Shown here: in pieces, positions 1 through 7,421 of the stretch | How the letters are laid out: each line of letters opens with the position of its first letter | Numbering within the stretch: the first letter of the stretch is position 1 | Assembly: GCA_001779115.1 (NCBI GenBank) | Contig: MFJF01000006.1 | Coordinates: 359 to 39,015 of the forward strand | Direction: 5' to 3' | Origin: Candidatus Gottesmanbacteria bacterium RIFCSPHIGHO2_01_FULL_40_15 | GTDB lineage: Bacteria; Patescibacteriota; Microgenomatia; 2-02-FULL-39-11 | Length of the DNA stretch: 38,657 bases | Translations under genes and position numbers: made by a program | The notes under the pieces: generated by a model | What the model was told of the DNA's origin: nothing | Databases searched by the model: none | Seen by the model: only the letters and a program-made list of their open reading frames with translations

Positions 1-227
1 ATTTGAACGGAAAAAATCCCTTCCAGATAAACGACCAGGCCCTTCTTCGTGCCGTCCAATACCAGTGGTATCTTCAGCAAAAATTCGGCGGTTCCTGGTA
101 TGACTCCGGTCGGGCTGCCTGGGTCAAACATCTGGCCTGGTATTTCTATGGATATAAACCCGTGAGTTATGATCCCTCGGATGCGGGCCGAAACATAGGT
201 TTTACCCAATGGACCCATCAGAAATAA
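1..227 (+). CDS. Alginate-lyase-like protein, C-terminal fragment (cut by left edge)
   Basis: The open frame runs in from the left edge and ends with TAA at 227, so only about 75 C-terminal residues are seen. The TTG at position 3 need not be the true start. The tail aligns by eye with the ends of the two lyase-like proteins at 4721 and 6061: a DQALLRA helix corresponds to DKAILRA, and the final IGFTQWTH corresponds to MGFFEWTH and LGFTGWTH. It is therefore probably a third member of the same family, more divergent than the tandem pair. The missing N-terminus would show whether it also carries a dockerin. Family assignment rests on this short alignment only. Confidence 0.6.
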   Translation, partial: LNGKNPFQINDQALLRAVQYQWYLQQKFGGSWYDSGRAAWVKHLAWYFYGYKPVSYDPSDAGRNIGFTQWTHQK

Positions 228-228
228 A

Positions 229-258
229 TTGTAGTTTTATTTCTAAACACTTTATAAT
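229..258 (+). promoter_or_regulatory. Promoter for the dockerin protein at 266 (leaderless type)
   Basis: A perfect TATAAT (253-258) lies 18 nt after a weak -35 TTGTAG (229-234). The ATG at 266 follows 7 nt after the -10 box, so transcription would begin at or next to the start codon. No Shine-Dalgarno sequence is present. Confidence 0.5.
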
Positions 259-265
259 AATTTAA

Positions 266-1399
266 ATGACTCTTTTTATCCGTCTCTTTGCTTTGTTGTT
301 TATAATTATTAATCCCGGTAAAACCCATGCTCAAACCTGTCCAATACCTCCACCGGGCGACGCCAATCAGGACTGCCGGGTTGACGGTCTCGATTATTCC
401 GTCTGGCTTAATAATTATAACCATTCAACAACAAAAGGAGCAGAAAACGGTGATTTCAATAATGACGGATTTGTTGATGGACTTGACTATGTCATCTGGT
501 TCAAAAGTTATAAAGATTTTGAAATTACACCAACAGACAGGACGGATAAAACTTCCCCGACTCCCTCAGAAAATGATATTGCTGTGTGCCTCCGGCCATA
601 TAAAGAAAACAGTCCCTGGAATACCCCGATTGGTCCGAGTCCTAAAATCCACCCCAATTCTGATAAAATCATTTCCGGTCTGCCCGGCTCCTTCGGCCCG
701 GATCCGTTTATATATGCCTATCCTGTATACCATACTGACCGGAAATTAAAACTGAAAAAAATCAAATATACGGGTTATTACCGTTATGTTACGGATGATG
801 AAAGAAGAATTATCACCAATAAAGGAGAAAATTTTCTCGCTCTTCAAATCCCTGATGACGCACTACCTTCAGATGACGGAAATCTGATTATCCTTGATAA
901 AGATTCAGGGGTTGAATGGAATATAACAAAAGCTATAAAAGAAAAAGACGGTTCATGGTCAGTTAAAGACATTTATAAATATAATATCCGTCACAGCGGA
1001 TTTGCCGCCGGTCCTTTCAGCCGGGAAAACGGGACGCCTTTTTTGGCCGGATTAATAAGATCCTGTGAGATAAAAACCGGAATTATTAAGCACGCCATTG
1101 CTTTTTCTTACAAACATCAGAAAAATAATGCTTCCCCTTTCAATATTCCCCGGGGCACCCGTCTTCAACTCGATCCGGACTCATCCGCGGAAAAATTAAA
1201 ATCCTGGTGCGGAAACGATAAAGTTTGCCAAATAATGGTCAATGCTATGCAAAAATACGGTATGTATCCGGTCGGTTTCAGTGATTCTCCGAAAATATTT
1301 GTGGAAAACCAGGGTTCAGCCCGTTGGGAAAATCTTCTGGAAAATACCGTTCTTGGCCGGATTCCCTTCTCTGCCTTTAAAATCGTCATCCCAAAATGA
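266..1399 (+). CDS. Secreted protein with N-terminal dockerin and unknown C-terminal domain
   Basis: The first 23 residues form a signal peptide with a likely cut after THAQ. A two-loop type I-like dockerin follows: calcium loops at about residues 32-43 (DANQDCRVDGLD) and 63-74 (D-x-N-x-D-x3-D-x2-D), each followed by a VW/VIW helix. A short Thr/Pro linker leads to a domain of about 285 residues (95-377) with motifs SPWNTPI, HAIAFSY and GTRLQLDP. I have an impression of similar domains in extracellular bacterial proteins but cannot name a family or an activity. The dockerin implies attachment to the cohesin protein encoded at 7422. The ATG is chosen because a TATAAT lies 7 nt upstream. Confident as a dockerin protein; function of the large domain unknown. 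Confidence 0.85.
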   Translation: MTLFIRLFALLFIIINPGKTHAQTCPIPPPGDANQDCRVDGLDYSVWLNNYNHSTTKGAENGDFNNDGFVDGLDYVIWFKSYKDFEITPTDRTDKTSPTPSENDIAVCLRPYKENSPWNTPIGPSPKIHPNSDKIISGLPGSFGPDPFIYAYPVYHTDRKLKLKKIKYTGYYRYVTDDERRIITNKGENFLALQIPDDALPSDDGNLIILDKDSGVEWNITKAIKEKDGSWSVKDIYKYNIRHSGFAAGPFSRENGTPFLAGLIRSCEIKTGIIKHAIAFSYKHQKNNASPFNIPRGTRLQLDPDSSAEKLKSWCGNDKVCQIMVNAMQKYGMYPVGFSDSPKIFVENQGSARWENLLENTVLGRIPFSAFKIVIPK

Positions 1400-1407
1400 C
1401 TACCACC

Positions 1408-1437
1408 TCCGAGGTGTTATAAGTATAACACCTCGGA
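1408..1437. repeat. Perfect 14-bp inverted repeat (hairpin) after the dockerin gene
   Basis: Arms 1408-1421 and 1424-1437 are perfectly complementary with a 2-nt centre (AG). The hairpin starts 9 nt after the TGA at 1399. No clear T-run follows on the + strand, so it is either a terminator lacking a U-tract, an mRNA 3'-end stabiliser or a protein site. Confidence 0.6.
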
Positions 1438-1467
1438 AAGTAACAAATAAATCTTAATAGTCTCCAT

Positions 1468-1497
1468 TTGCTTTATTATTGCCTATTGGCCTATTAT
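1468..1497 (+). promoter_or_regulatory. Promoter for the phytase gene (leaderless type)
   Basis: TTGCTT (1468-1473), an 18-nt spacer and TATTAT (1492-1497, five of six to consensus) lie 8 nt before the GTG at 1506. This arrangement places the earlier TTG at 1479 upstream of the transcription start, which favours GTG 1506 as the start codon. Confidence 0.4.
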
Positions 1498-1505
1498 TAA
1501 TTTAC

Positions 1506-2819
1506 GTGACCAGAAAATATATTATCTACCTTATCTTAATAGTAGGAAGTCTTTTTCATGTCTTTGCCTCCCCTTCCCTTGCTCAGACCTCTTTTTCTCC
1601 CTCAAAAACATATAAGGATTCAACAGCTTCAAATCAGGACGACATGGCCATCTGGATCCATCCGACAGATAAATCAAAATCTGCGGTTATAGGCTCCGAT
1701 AAAAGCAACGGTAAAGTCTATGTTTATGACCTCTCGGGATCAACCGTTCAGACGGTTACTGATACCGGCGGTCAACCGGGTAATATTGATATCCGTTATA
1801 ATTTCCCCCTTTCCGGTCAACCGGTTGATATTGTCGCTTTCAATGACAGAAGCGGTGACATTATCCGGATATTTAAAATCGATCCCAACTCAAGAACCTT
1901 AACCAGAGTTGATAACGGTTCAATAGCTACTTCTCCTGCTTCAGCCAATTACGGTTTCGGACTTTACTATAACAAAGGCAGTCAGAAATTCTATGCATTC
2001 ACCACCAAAGACGGAGGAGGTCCGATCGTCCAAATAGAACTTAAAGACGCAGGTGGCGGAAAAGTCAGCGGTACAATAGTTAAAAACTGGAATTACTCCA
2101 GCCAGACGGAAGGAATTGTCGGAGATGATGAAAACGGTTTTGTCTTTTTTGCCGAAGAAGGCAAACCGATTCATAAAGTTAATTGCCAGACGGGCATTTG
2201 CGATCCTAATTCATCAGTAACCATTGACGGAGGATTCTTAAATGCGGACGTTGAAGGAATAACTCTTTACCGGACTTCAGATAACAAAGGCTATCTTCTC
2301 TCCTCCAGCCAGGGTGCCAGTGAATTTGAAATTTATGATCGCTTACCTCCGCATGCCCACAAAGGCGTATTTAAAATATCAGGCGCCTCCTCAACTGACG
2401 GCATTGATGTCTCAAGTGTTAATTTAGGATCACTTTTCCCTCAGGGCCTCTTTTTGGTTCACAGCGGCGGTTCGGCAGTTTTAGGTACTCCCTGGCAGAC
2501 AATTGCCAACTCTTTCGGTTTAACAATCAATACTTCCTGGGATCCAAGAGGAAATAGCGGTTCACCTCCGCCTACCGGTACACAACCGACAATCACCAGT
2601 CCTCCACCGTCATTGACAGGCGGCAATCCTATACCGTCTGGTACGGAAAAACCCGGCGACGCCGACGGTGATTATAAAGTTGACGGTCTTGACTATGTCA
2701 TCTGGATGAATAACTATAACCGTTCTACTCTGGCTGGTCCTTCTCTTGGTGATTTTAACAGAAATAATTTCGTCGACGGACTGGACTACGTAATCTGGCT
2801 GAATAATTACAATAAATAA
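1506..2819 (+). CDS. Secreted beta-propeller phytase with C-terminal dockerin
   Basis: This matches the beta-propeller phytase family (3-phytase, PF02333), which releases phosphate from calcium phytate outside the cell. Family signatures are visible in order: DDMAIWIHPTD near the N-terminus, YVYDLSG, NIDIRY, GFGLYY, SQTEGIVGDDE, DVEGITLYR, LSSSQGASEFEIYDR and STDGIDV. A signal peptide precedes the domain with a likely cut after SLAQ. After a Pro/Thr linker a dockerin closes the protein, with loops at about residues 385-396 and 416-427 and the shared VDGLDYVIW pattern. GTG 1506 is preferred over TTG 1479 because it gives a compact signal peptide and fits the promoter spacing. Phytases fused to a dockerin are unusual; with the phosphoesterase at 8312 this points to phosphate scavenging by the same surface complex. 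Confidence 0.92.
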   Translation: MTRKYIIYLILIVGSLFHVFASPSLAQTSFSPSKTYKDSTASNQDDMAIWIHPTDKSKSAVIGSDKSNGKVYVYDLSGSTVQTVTDTGGQPGNIDIRYNFPLSGQPVDIVAFNDRSGDIIRIFKIDPNSRTLTRVDNGSIATSPASANYGFGLYYNKGSQKFYAFTTKDGGGPIVQIELKDAGGGKVSGTIVKNWNYSSQTEGIVGDDENGFVFFAEEGKPIHKVNCQTGICDPNSSVTIDGGFLNADVEGITLYRTSDNKGYLLSSSQGASEFEIYDRLPPHAHKGVFKISGASSTDGIDVSSVNLGSLFPQGLFLVHSGGSAVLGTPWQTIANSFGLTINTSWDPRGNSGSPPPTGTQPTITSPPPSLTGGNPIPSGTEKPGDADGDYKVDGLDYVIWMNNYNRSTLAGPSLGDFNRNNFVDGLDYVIWLNNYNK

Positions 2820-2823
2820 TTTG

Positions 2824-2850
2824 TTTGCCCGCCGTAGCTTAAACTAAGTT
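2824..2850. repeat. Degenerate copy of the CCGCCGAAGCTT hairpin repeat
   Basis: The sequence TTTGCCCGCCGTAGCTT and the following bases match, with several changes, the 26-nt hairpin found twice at 27060-27085 and 27131-27156. The outer arms (CCCGCC and GTTGGG) still pair partly. It sits directly after the phytase stop codon. Confidence 0.45.
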
Positions 2851-2874
2851 GGGATTGAATAACTACAATAAATA
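2851..2874 (+). other. Remnant of a duplicated dockerin gene end, now containing a -10-like box
   Basis: The bases from 2855 read LNNYNK-stop in one frame, repeating the last residues and stop codon of the phytase dockerin that ended at 2819. The copy lies immediately before the next ATG (2875) and supplies a TACAAT (2864-2869) 5 nt upstream of it. It looks like a short duplication or recombination scar between homologous dockerin ends. Confidence 0.45.
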
Positions 2875-4587
2875 ATGTCCGATACCGTTTCCGGAGAATT
2901 CAGGATATCGCTTTCCATCATATCGCTTGCCATAATTACCGTCGGCTTGTTAACAACCTCATATTTAGTGAGAAATAATCAGGATATCCGAAAAAAGGCA
3001 GTCATATCGACCTCACTAACTGTCAGAGTCAGTAAAAATTTTGTATTGCCGGGTGAATCATATAATCTTTACGTTTTCGACCAAAAAAGTCCCCAGCACG
3101 GTTACACCGGTCAATTGGAAGTTCAAACCGGCACCTATACCGGCATCTGGAAAGATTTTTCGGGTAATCCTGTACAAGTTAATAACGGTGTTGCTGTTAT
3201 AAATGTACCATCGGGCACTGCCTCTTTTACGACTCCTTCTGCCAGATTCAGACCTTATCCAAACACTTACGGATTTGATTGGAGCAATGATATTTCACAA
3301 GCGGTGGGAACAACGACTGGTCTTACTGACATGGCCAATTACTATAAAATGCCAACAAGCAACATTTTATTCGAAGGCAAGAATTATACTTACAGTACCC
3401 CGGTTAGTTTTAAAACAGTAATTGGTTTTGAAGGCGCTTCTAATCTCTGCAGTTTAGGCAACGGTCAGGTAATGTATTTTATAAAAGATAAACCAGAAGG
3501 TTATTGGGGACCGAGCTATTCTTGGACAGGAATACAGTCTTCACATAAAAGAAATTTACGCTGGCCTTTAGTGAATTTTACGCAAAAATCAGGCTGGTAT
3601 GATAATTATCTGACAGCATCGGGAGACATTCATTACAACTATAACCCGACAAAACCATTAACTCCTGAATATGGATTTGCCTTAGGTCAAATTGTTTTTC
3701 ACAGATATTATTCAAATAATCCTTCCTTACCGGGCTATTTCTTAACACCAAGATATGTTGGAAAAGGTTGGGGGCACAGCAATGCAAAGCAAAATGCACC
3801 GGCAAGCGCGACTTTAGACTATTGCAGTGTGGGACCAGACCCAAACAGCAATGGAACTTGGGCTGTACACGCCGACCAGATGTCGATTTCCGGCTATAGC
3901 GATACAATTAGACTAAGATATTACGAAGGCGGGGCCGGTTTTCCAACCAACGATAGCGTATCTGTGCTTCGGGAGGACTGGTATTTTGCCAAGAATGTCG
4001 GATTGGTCAGAATTGATGTAAAAAACTTCTGTACTAAATCTACGTCAAATGCATATTGCAAACCTTGTGTTGAAGATCCGGACTGCACTTATGCTGAACA
4101 AATAAGTGCTCCTCACGTCAGATTAACCCGAACCGGTCCCTATGTTATACCAACTAATACACCAGTTCCCCCTCCAGCAACAAAAACTCCTACAAAAACA
4201 CCTTCTCCTCTACCGCCAACCCTTACTCCCACCAAAACCCCTACCAAAACCCCTACCAAAACCCCAACACCAACCAAATCACCTTCTCCCACCAAAACGC
4301 CGACTCCCATTCTTTCAATAACTCCTACCCCTCCTCCCGCATTTACTCCCACGCCAATATTAACATTAACTCCTACACCTTCCTTTACTCCAAGCCCGAC
4401 ACTTACGCCAACTATTGCAGGCAAACCCGGCGACGCCAACGGTGACAACAAAGTAGATGGAATTGACTACATCGTTTGGCTCAACCACTACAATCAAACC
4501 ACCACAAGCGGTCCGCTTCACGGTGATTTCAACAACTCCGGATTCGTCGACGGATTAGATTATATTATCTGGTTGAACAACTACTAA
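2875..4587 (+). CDS. Membrane-anchored PT-rich protein with C-terminal dockerin
   Basis: A single hydrophobic segment at about residues 10-33 anchors the protein or acts as a signal anchor. Residues 40-420 form an extracellular region that I do not recognise, with many Tyr, Asn, Ser and Trp residues as in beta-sheet carbohydrate-active or adhesive domains, and a Cys cluster near 390-410 (FCTK, YCKPC, CTYAE). A linker of about 90 residues of TPTK/TPSP repeats follows. The C-terminus is a dockerin with loops at about 520-531 ([12 protein letters not shown]) and 551-562 ([12 protein letters not shown]). The ATG is set by the TACAAT 5 nt upstream. Docking to the cohesin at 7422 is inferred. No function is assigned to the large domain. 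Confidence 0.8.
   Translation: MSDTVSGEFRISLSIISLAIITVGLLTTSYLVRNNQDIRKKAVISTSLTVRVSKNFVLPGESYNLYVFDQKSPQHGYTGQLEVQTGTYTGIWKDFSGNPVQVNNGVAVINVPSGTASFTTPSARFRPYPNTYGFDWSNDISQAVGTTTGLTDMANYYKMPTSNILFEGKNYTYSTPVSFKTVIGFEGASNLCSLGNGQVMYFIKDKPEGYWGPSYSWTGIQSSHKRNLRWPLVNFTQKSGWYDNYLTASGDIHYNYNPTKPLTPEYGFALGQIVFHRYYSNNPSLPGYFLTPRYVGKGWGHSNAKQNAPASATLDYCSVGPDPNSNGTWAVHADQMSISGYSDTIRLRYYEGGAGFPTNDSVSVLREDWYFAKNVGLVRIDVKNFCTKSTSNAYCKPCVEDPDCTYAEQISAPHVRLTRTGPYVIPTNTPVPPPATKTPTKTPSPLPPTLTPTKTPTKTPTKTPTPTKSPSPTKTPTPILSITPTPPPAFTPTPILTLTPTPSFTPSPTLTPTIAGKPGDANGDNKVDGIDYIVWLNHYNQTTTSGPLHGDFNNSGFVDGLDYIIWLNNY
4228..4264 (+). repeat. 12-bp tandem repeat coding TPTK in the linker
   Basis: Copies of CCCCTACCAAAA occur head to tail and encode TPTK units. 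The unit is a multiple of three, so copy-number changes would lengthen or shorten the Pro/Thr linker without a frameshift. Confidence 0.6.
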
Positions 4588-4594
4588 AGAATCA

Positions 4595-4609
4595 GGGACG
4601 GGGGTAGAA
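4595..4609 (+). repeat. GGGACGGGGGTAGAA motif, copy 1
   Basis: This 15-nt G-rich motif starts 8 nt after the TAA of the dockerin gene. An identical copy sits 3 nt after the TAA of the sortase gene at 19892-19906, and the AT-rich bases that follow are also similar (ATTATTGTAA and ATTATTATAA). The shared position just after a stop codon suggests a 3'-end element or a small mobile repeat. Confidence 0.45.
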
Positions 4610-4681
4610 CAGATTATTGTAATAAGCTAAATACTCTCATTTTTTTGGATTTGTCATGATTGGTCCCGAGATTAAACTGCC

Positions 4682-4709
4682 TTGACACAACAATTATTTC
4701 AATTAATAC
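4682..4709 (+). promoter_or_regulatory. Promoter for the lyase-like gene at 4721
   Basis: A consensus -35 TTGACA (4682-4687) is followed after 16 nt by a weak -10 TAATAC (4704-4709), 11 nt before the ATG at 4721. The paralogous gene at 6061 has TTGACA at almost the same distance from its ATG (37 nt against 39). The TTG of this -35 box is therefore unlikely to be a start codon. Confidence 0.45.
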
Positions 4710-4720
4710 TTAAACTGAAT

Positions 4721-6004
4721 ATGTCGGTTGCTGTAATAATTTTTTTTCTTTTCTCATGGCTTTTATCACCGCAACCAACTTTTGCCCAATCCTGTCCCAA
4801 ATCCGATGCCAATAATGACTGCCGGGTAGATGGAACTGACTATATTCCCTGGTTGAATAATTACGGCCAGACAACATCACAGGGCAAAGCTAAAGGCGAC
4901 TTTAACGGTAACGGAGTCGTGGACGGCCTTGATTATGTCCTCTGGTTAAATGAATACGGCCAGACGGGAACTAACATTACTCCCATATCTGGAATTTCTG
5001 TTACACCACCTGTTTCAATCGGAAAAGGTATTTGGCTGTCAAAGGAGGAAATAGCCAAACTACCAACTTCAGGATCAGCCTGGAATAATGTTTTATCTTA
5101 TGCAAATGGATCAGTTAATAACCCAAGCCTTCAATTAAGGGATTATTCATCAGATCATTCCAACGTAAGAACTTATACAAAGGCCCTTGTATATGCCCGG
5201 ACAGGGAATAACACCATGAGGCAGGAAGTCAGAACGATTTTGGAAAAAATTATCGGAACCCATAAGGGAGGAGATGAACTTGCAGTTCTTAGAAATATGT
5301 ATGCATATGTTATTTCTGCGGATTTGATAGATTTGAAAAGTTATGATCCGTCATTTGATACTACCTGGAGGAATTTCATAAGATTAACTTTAACAGAAGG
5401 CTCCGGTGGATCATGTTCCAGTATTATCGAGTGCCATAATAAGCGCCCCAATAACTGGGGAGCCGAAGCCGGGGCATCCCGGGCTGCCATTGCTTTATAT
5501 CTTAACGATTCCGCACAAATAGCCGAAACTGCCCGGGTTCACAAGGGATACTTGGGTGACCGTTCTTCATATGCCGGTTTCCAGTATGGTGAACTTTCCT
5601 GGCAGTGTGATGCCTCTAAACCCGTCGGCATAAATGCCAAAGGCTGTACCAAACAGGGGCATAATATTGACGGTGTCTTGCCTGATGACCAAAGACGCGG
5701 CGGTAGTTTCACCTGGCCGCCTTTTTGTGAAAATTATGTCTGGGGCGCCCTGCAGGGAGCGTTAGTAACCGCAGAGCTCCTGCATCGGGCCGGCTATCCC
5801 GCTTGGGAGTGGCAGGATAAGGCAATTTTAAGGGCAATGGAATGGCTCCACTCACCATCCGTTAAATCAACCAATTGGTGCGCGGCAACAGGCGATGACA
5901 GGGGTTTTCCTTTCCTGGTAAACAGGGCTTATAAAACTAATTTTCCCGCATCAGCTTCTGTTGGAAAAGGCATGGGATTTTTCGAATGGACCCATGCTGA
6001 ATAA
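4721..6004 (+). CDS. Secreted alginate-lyase-like protein with N-terminal dockerin (paralog 1)
   Basis: A hydrophobic signal peptide (residues 1-23, cut after TFAQ) precedes a dockerin with loops at about 29-40 (DANNDCRVDGTD) and 60-71. A linker leads to a catalytic-type domain (about 105-427) resembling the alginate lyase superfamily with an alpha-toroid fold. It has KALVYARTGN, a helix with VLRNMYAYVISADLI, the RPNNWGAEAGASRAAIALYL motif, and then GVLPDDQRRGG and ENYVWGALQGA. In this superfamily the NNW/NNH segment lies in the active cleft; the substrate here cannot be told. ATG 4721 is preferred over TTG 4682 because that TTG belongs to a TTGACA -35 box. It is a tandem duplicate of the gene at 6061 and is presumably displayed on the cohesin anchor. 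Confidence 0.82.
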   Translation: MSVAVIIFFLFSWLLSPQPTFAQSCPKSDANNDCRVDGTDYIPWLNNYGQTTSQGKAKGDFNGNGVVDGLDYVLWLNEYGQTGTNITPISGISVTPPVSIGKGIWLSKEEIAKLPTSGSAWNNVLSYANGSVNNPSLQLRDYSSDHSNVRTYTKALVYARTGNNTMRQEVRTILEKIIGTHKGGDELAVLRNMYAYVISADLIDLKSYDPSFDTTWRNFIRLTLTEGSGGSCSSIIECHNKRPNNWGAEAGASRAAIALYLNDSAQIAETARVHKGYLGDRSSYAGFQYGELSWQCDASKPVGINAKGCTKQGHNIDGVLPDDQRRGGSFTWPPFCENYVWGALQGALVTAELLHRAGYPAWEWQDKAILRAMEWLHSPSVKSTNWCAATGDDRGFPFLVNRAYKTNFPASASVGKGMGFFEWTHAE

Positions 6005-6023
6005 AAATCGTTGTCTTTTCAGT

Positions 6024-6053
6024 TTGACAAATGCAGCCCGGCCATTCAATAAT
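6024..6053 (+). promoter_or_regulatory. Promoter for the lyase-like gene at 6061 (leaderless type)
   Basis: TTGACA (6024-6029), an 18-nt spacer and AATAAT (6048-6053) lie 7 nt before the ATG at 6061. There is no Shine-Dalgarno sequence. This is the clearest leaderless-type promoter in the enzyme cluster. Confidence 0.6.
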
Positions 6054-6060
6054 TGAATAA

Positions 6061-7377
6061 ATGAAAATATTTTTAATTCTTCTTACGGTAAAACTGTTTT
6101 TTGCCGCCCGGCTTCTGTTTCCCGCTCCTCTGACTGCTCAATCATGTCCGATAGCCGATGCCAATGGTGACTGCCAGGTAGACGGTCTGGATTTTAATAT
6201 CTGGCGCAATAATTATGAACAATCAACCAGCCAGGGTAAATTAAAAGGAGATTTTAACAATGACAACATGGTTAACGGGCTTGATTATGTGCTCTGGCTG
6301 AATGATTACGGCTCTTCAGGCAATACAAATCCGCCTCCGACAATAACCTCAAACATAAGTCCGACCGGTTCTCCGGTCCCCGTCACACTCTTCCCTTCAT
6401 CGGACGGAATGTGGCTGTCATCGAAAGAAATAGCTTCGCTGCCTACCTCCGGAACAGCCTGGAATGCGGTTTTATCAGCCGCCAACTCGTCAGTCTCTAC
6501 CCCTAATTTAAATCAAAGGGATAATGACAATACCAATACCTATGCCAAAGCTTTAATCTATGCCAGAACCGGAAATACCAAATATAGGGATGAAGTCCGT
6601 CAGATACTCTCAAAAGTCATGGGAACCGAAAAATCCGCCAACGACGTCCTGGCTGTTCTAAGAAATACTTATGCTTATGTCATTGCCGCGGATTTAATCA
6701 ATCTGAAAAATTTCGACCCCTCATTTAACTCGACATTTACCGGTTGGCTCTCTAAATTAAGAACAAATACTTCAGGCGGATCCTGTAACCATATTATCGA
6801 GTGTCATGAAAAGCGTCCCAATAACTGGGGTGCCAATGCCGCAGCTTCAAGAATTGCTATAGATTTATATATTAACGATAAAACTGATCTTACCAAAGCT
6901 GCCGCCATTCATAAAGGCTGGATGGGTGACCGCTCCTCATACAGCAGTTTTACTTATGGTGATCTGTCCTGGCAATGTGACCCCGGAAAACCGGTCGGTA
7001 TCAATCCCAAAGGCTGTACCAAAAGCGGTTTTACAATTGACGGAGTTCTCCCTGATGACCAAAGGCGTGCCGGCGGATTCACTAACAACCCGCCCTGTGA
7101 AAATTACGTTTGGGGAGCGCTGCAGGGAGCGACTGTGGCTACCCAATTACTGCAACGGGCCGGCTACCCCGCCTGGGACTGGCAGGACAAGGCAATCCTG
7201 AGAGCCGCCCAATGGCTTCATTCATCACAGGTTAAAGGAACTAATTGGTGTGCCGCGTCAGGCGATGATGCCTGGGTGCCTTTCCTTATAAACAAAGTCT
7301 ACGGCACCAGCTTCCCTGGTGATCCGGCCTCAGTCGGTAAAGGCTTGGGCTTTACCGGTTGGACCCATGCTAAATAA
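6061..7377 (+). CDS. Secreted alginate-lyase-like protein with N-terminal dockerin (paralog 2)
   Basis: The layout is that of the gene just upstream: signal peptide to about residue 27 (cut after LTAQ), dockerin loops at 33-44 (DANGDCQVDGLD) and 64-75, a linker, then an alginate-lyase-like domain from about 115. Shared landmarks are ECHEKRPNNWGANAAASR, GVLPDDQRRAGG and ENYVWGALQGA, and the closing GFTGWTH. In the second dockerin loop the residue at position 9 is Asn instead of Asp (DNMVNGLD), which may weaken calcium binding at that loop. The promoter is its own, so the tandem copies are probably not one operon. Differences between the copies across the linker and surface loops suggest divergence in substrate rather than a very recent duplication. 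Confidence 0.83.
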   Translation: MKIFLILLTVKLFFAARLLFPAPLTAQSCPIADANGDCQVDGLDFNIWRNNYEQSTSQGKLKGDFNNDNMVNGLDYVLWLNDYGSSGNTNPPPTITSNISPTGSPVPVTLFPSSDGMWLSSKEIASLPTSGTAWNAVLSAANSSVSTPNLNQRDNDNTNTYAKALIYARTGNTKYRDEVRQILSKVMGTEKSANDVLAVLRNTYAYVIAADLINLKNFDPSFNSTFTGWLSKLRTNTSGGSCNHIIECHEKRPNNWGANAAASRIAIDLYINDKTDLTKAAAIHKGWMGDRSSYSSFTYGDLSWQCDPGKPVGINPKGCTKSGFTIDGVLPDDQRRAGGFTNNPPCENYVWGALQGATVATQLLQRAGYPAWDWQDKAILRAAQWLHSSQVKGTNWCAASGDDAWVPFLINKVYGTSFPGDPASVGKGLGFTGWTHAK

Positions 7378-7421
7378 CTTGATAAATAAACAGATATTTC
7401 TTTAATACTAGATTAGATAAA

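Noticed and set aside
3578-3907. - strand open frame within the dockerin gene at 2875
   Set aside because: It lies wholly inside a well-supported gene and resembles no known protein.
4140-4451. - strand open frame of about 100 codons rich in Gly and Val
   Set aside because: It is the complement of the PT-rich linker of the dockerin gene at 2875 and has only low-complexity sequence.
4682-4720. TTG 4682 as the start of the lyase-like gene
   Set aside because: The TTG is the first half of a TTGACA -35 box, placed as in the paralog at 6061; ATG 4721 still gives a signal peptide.
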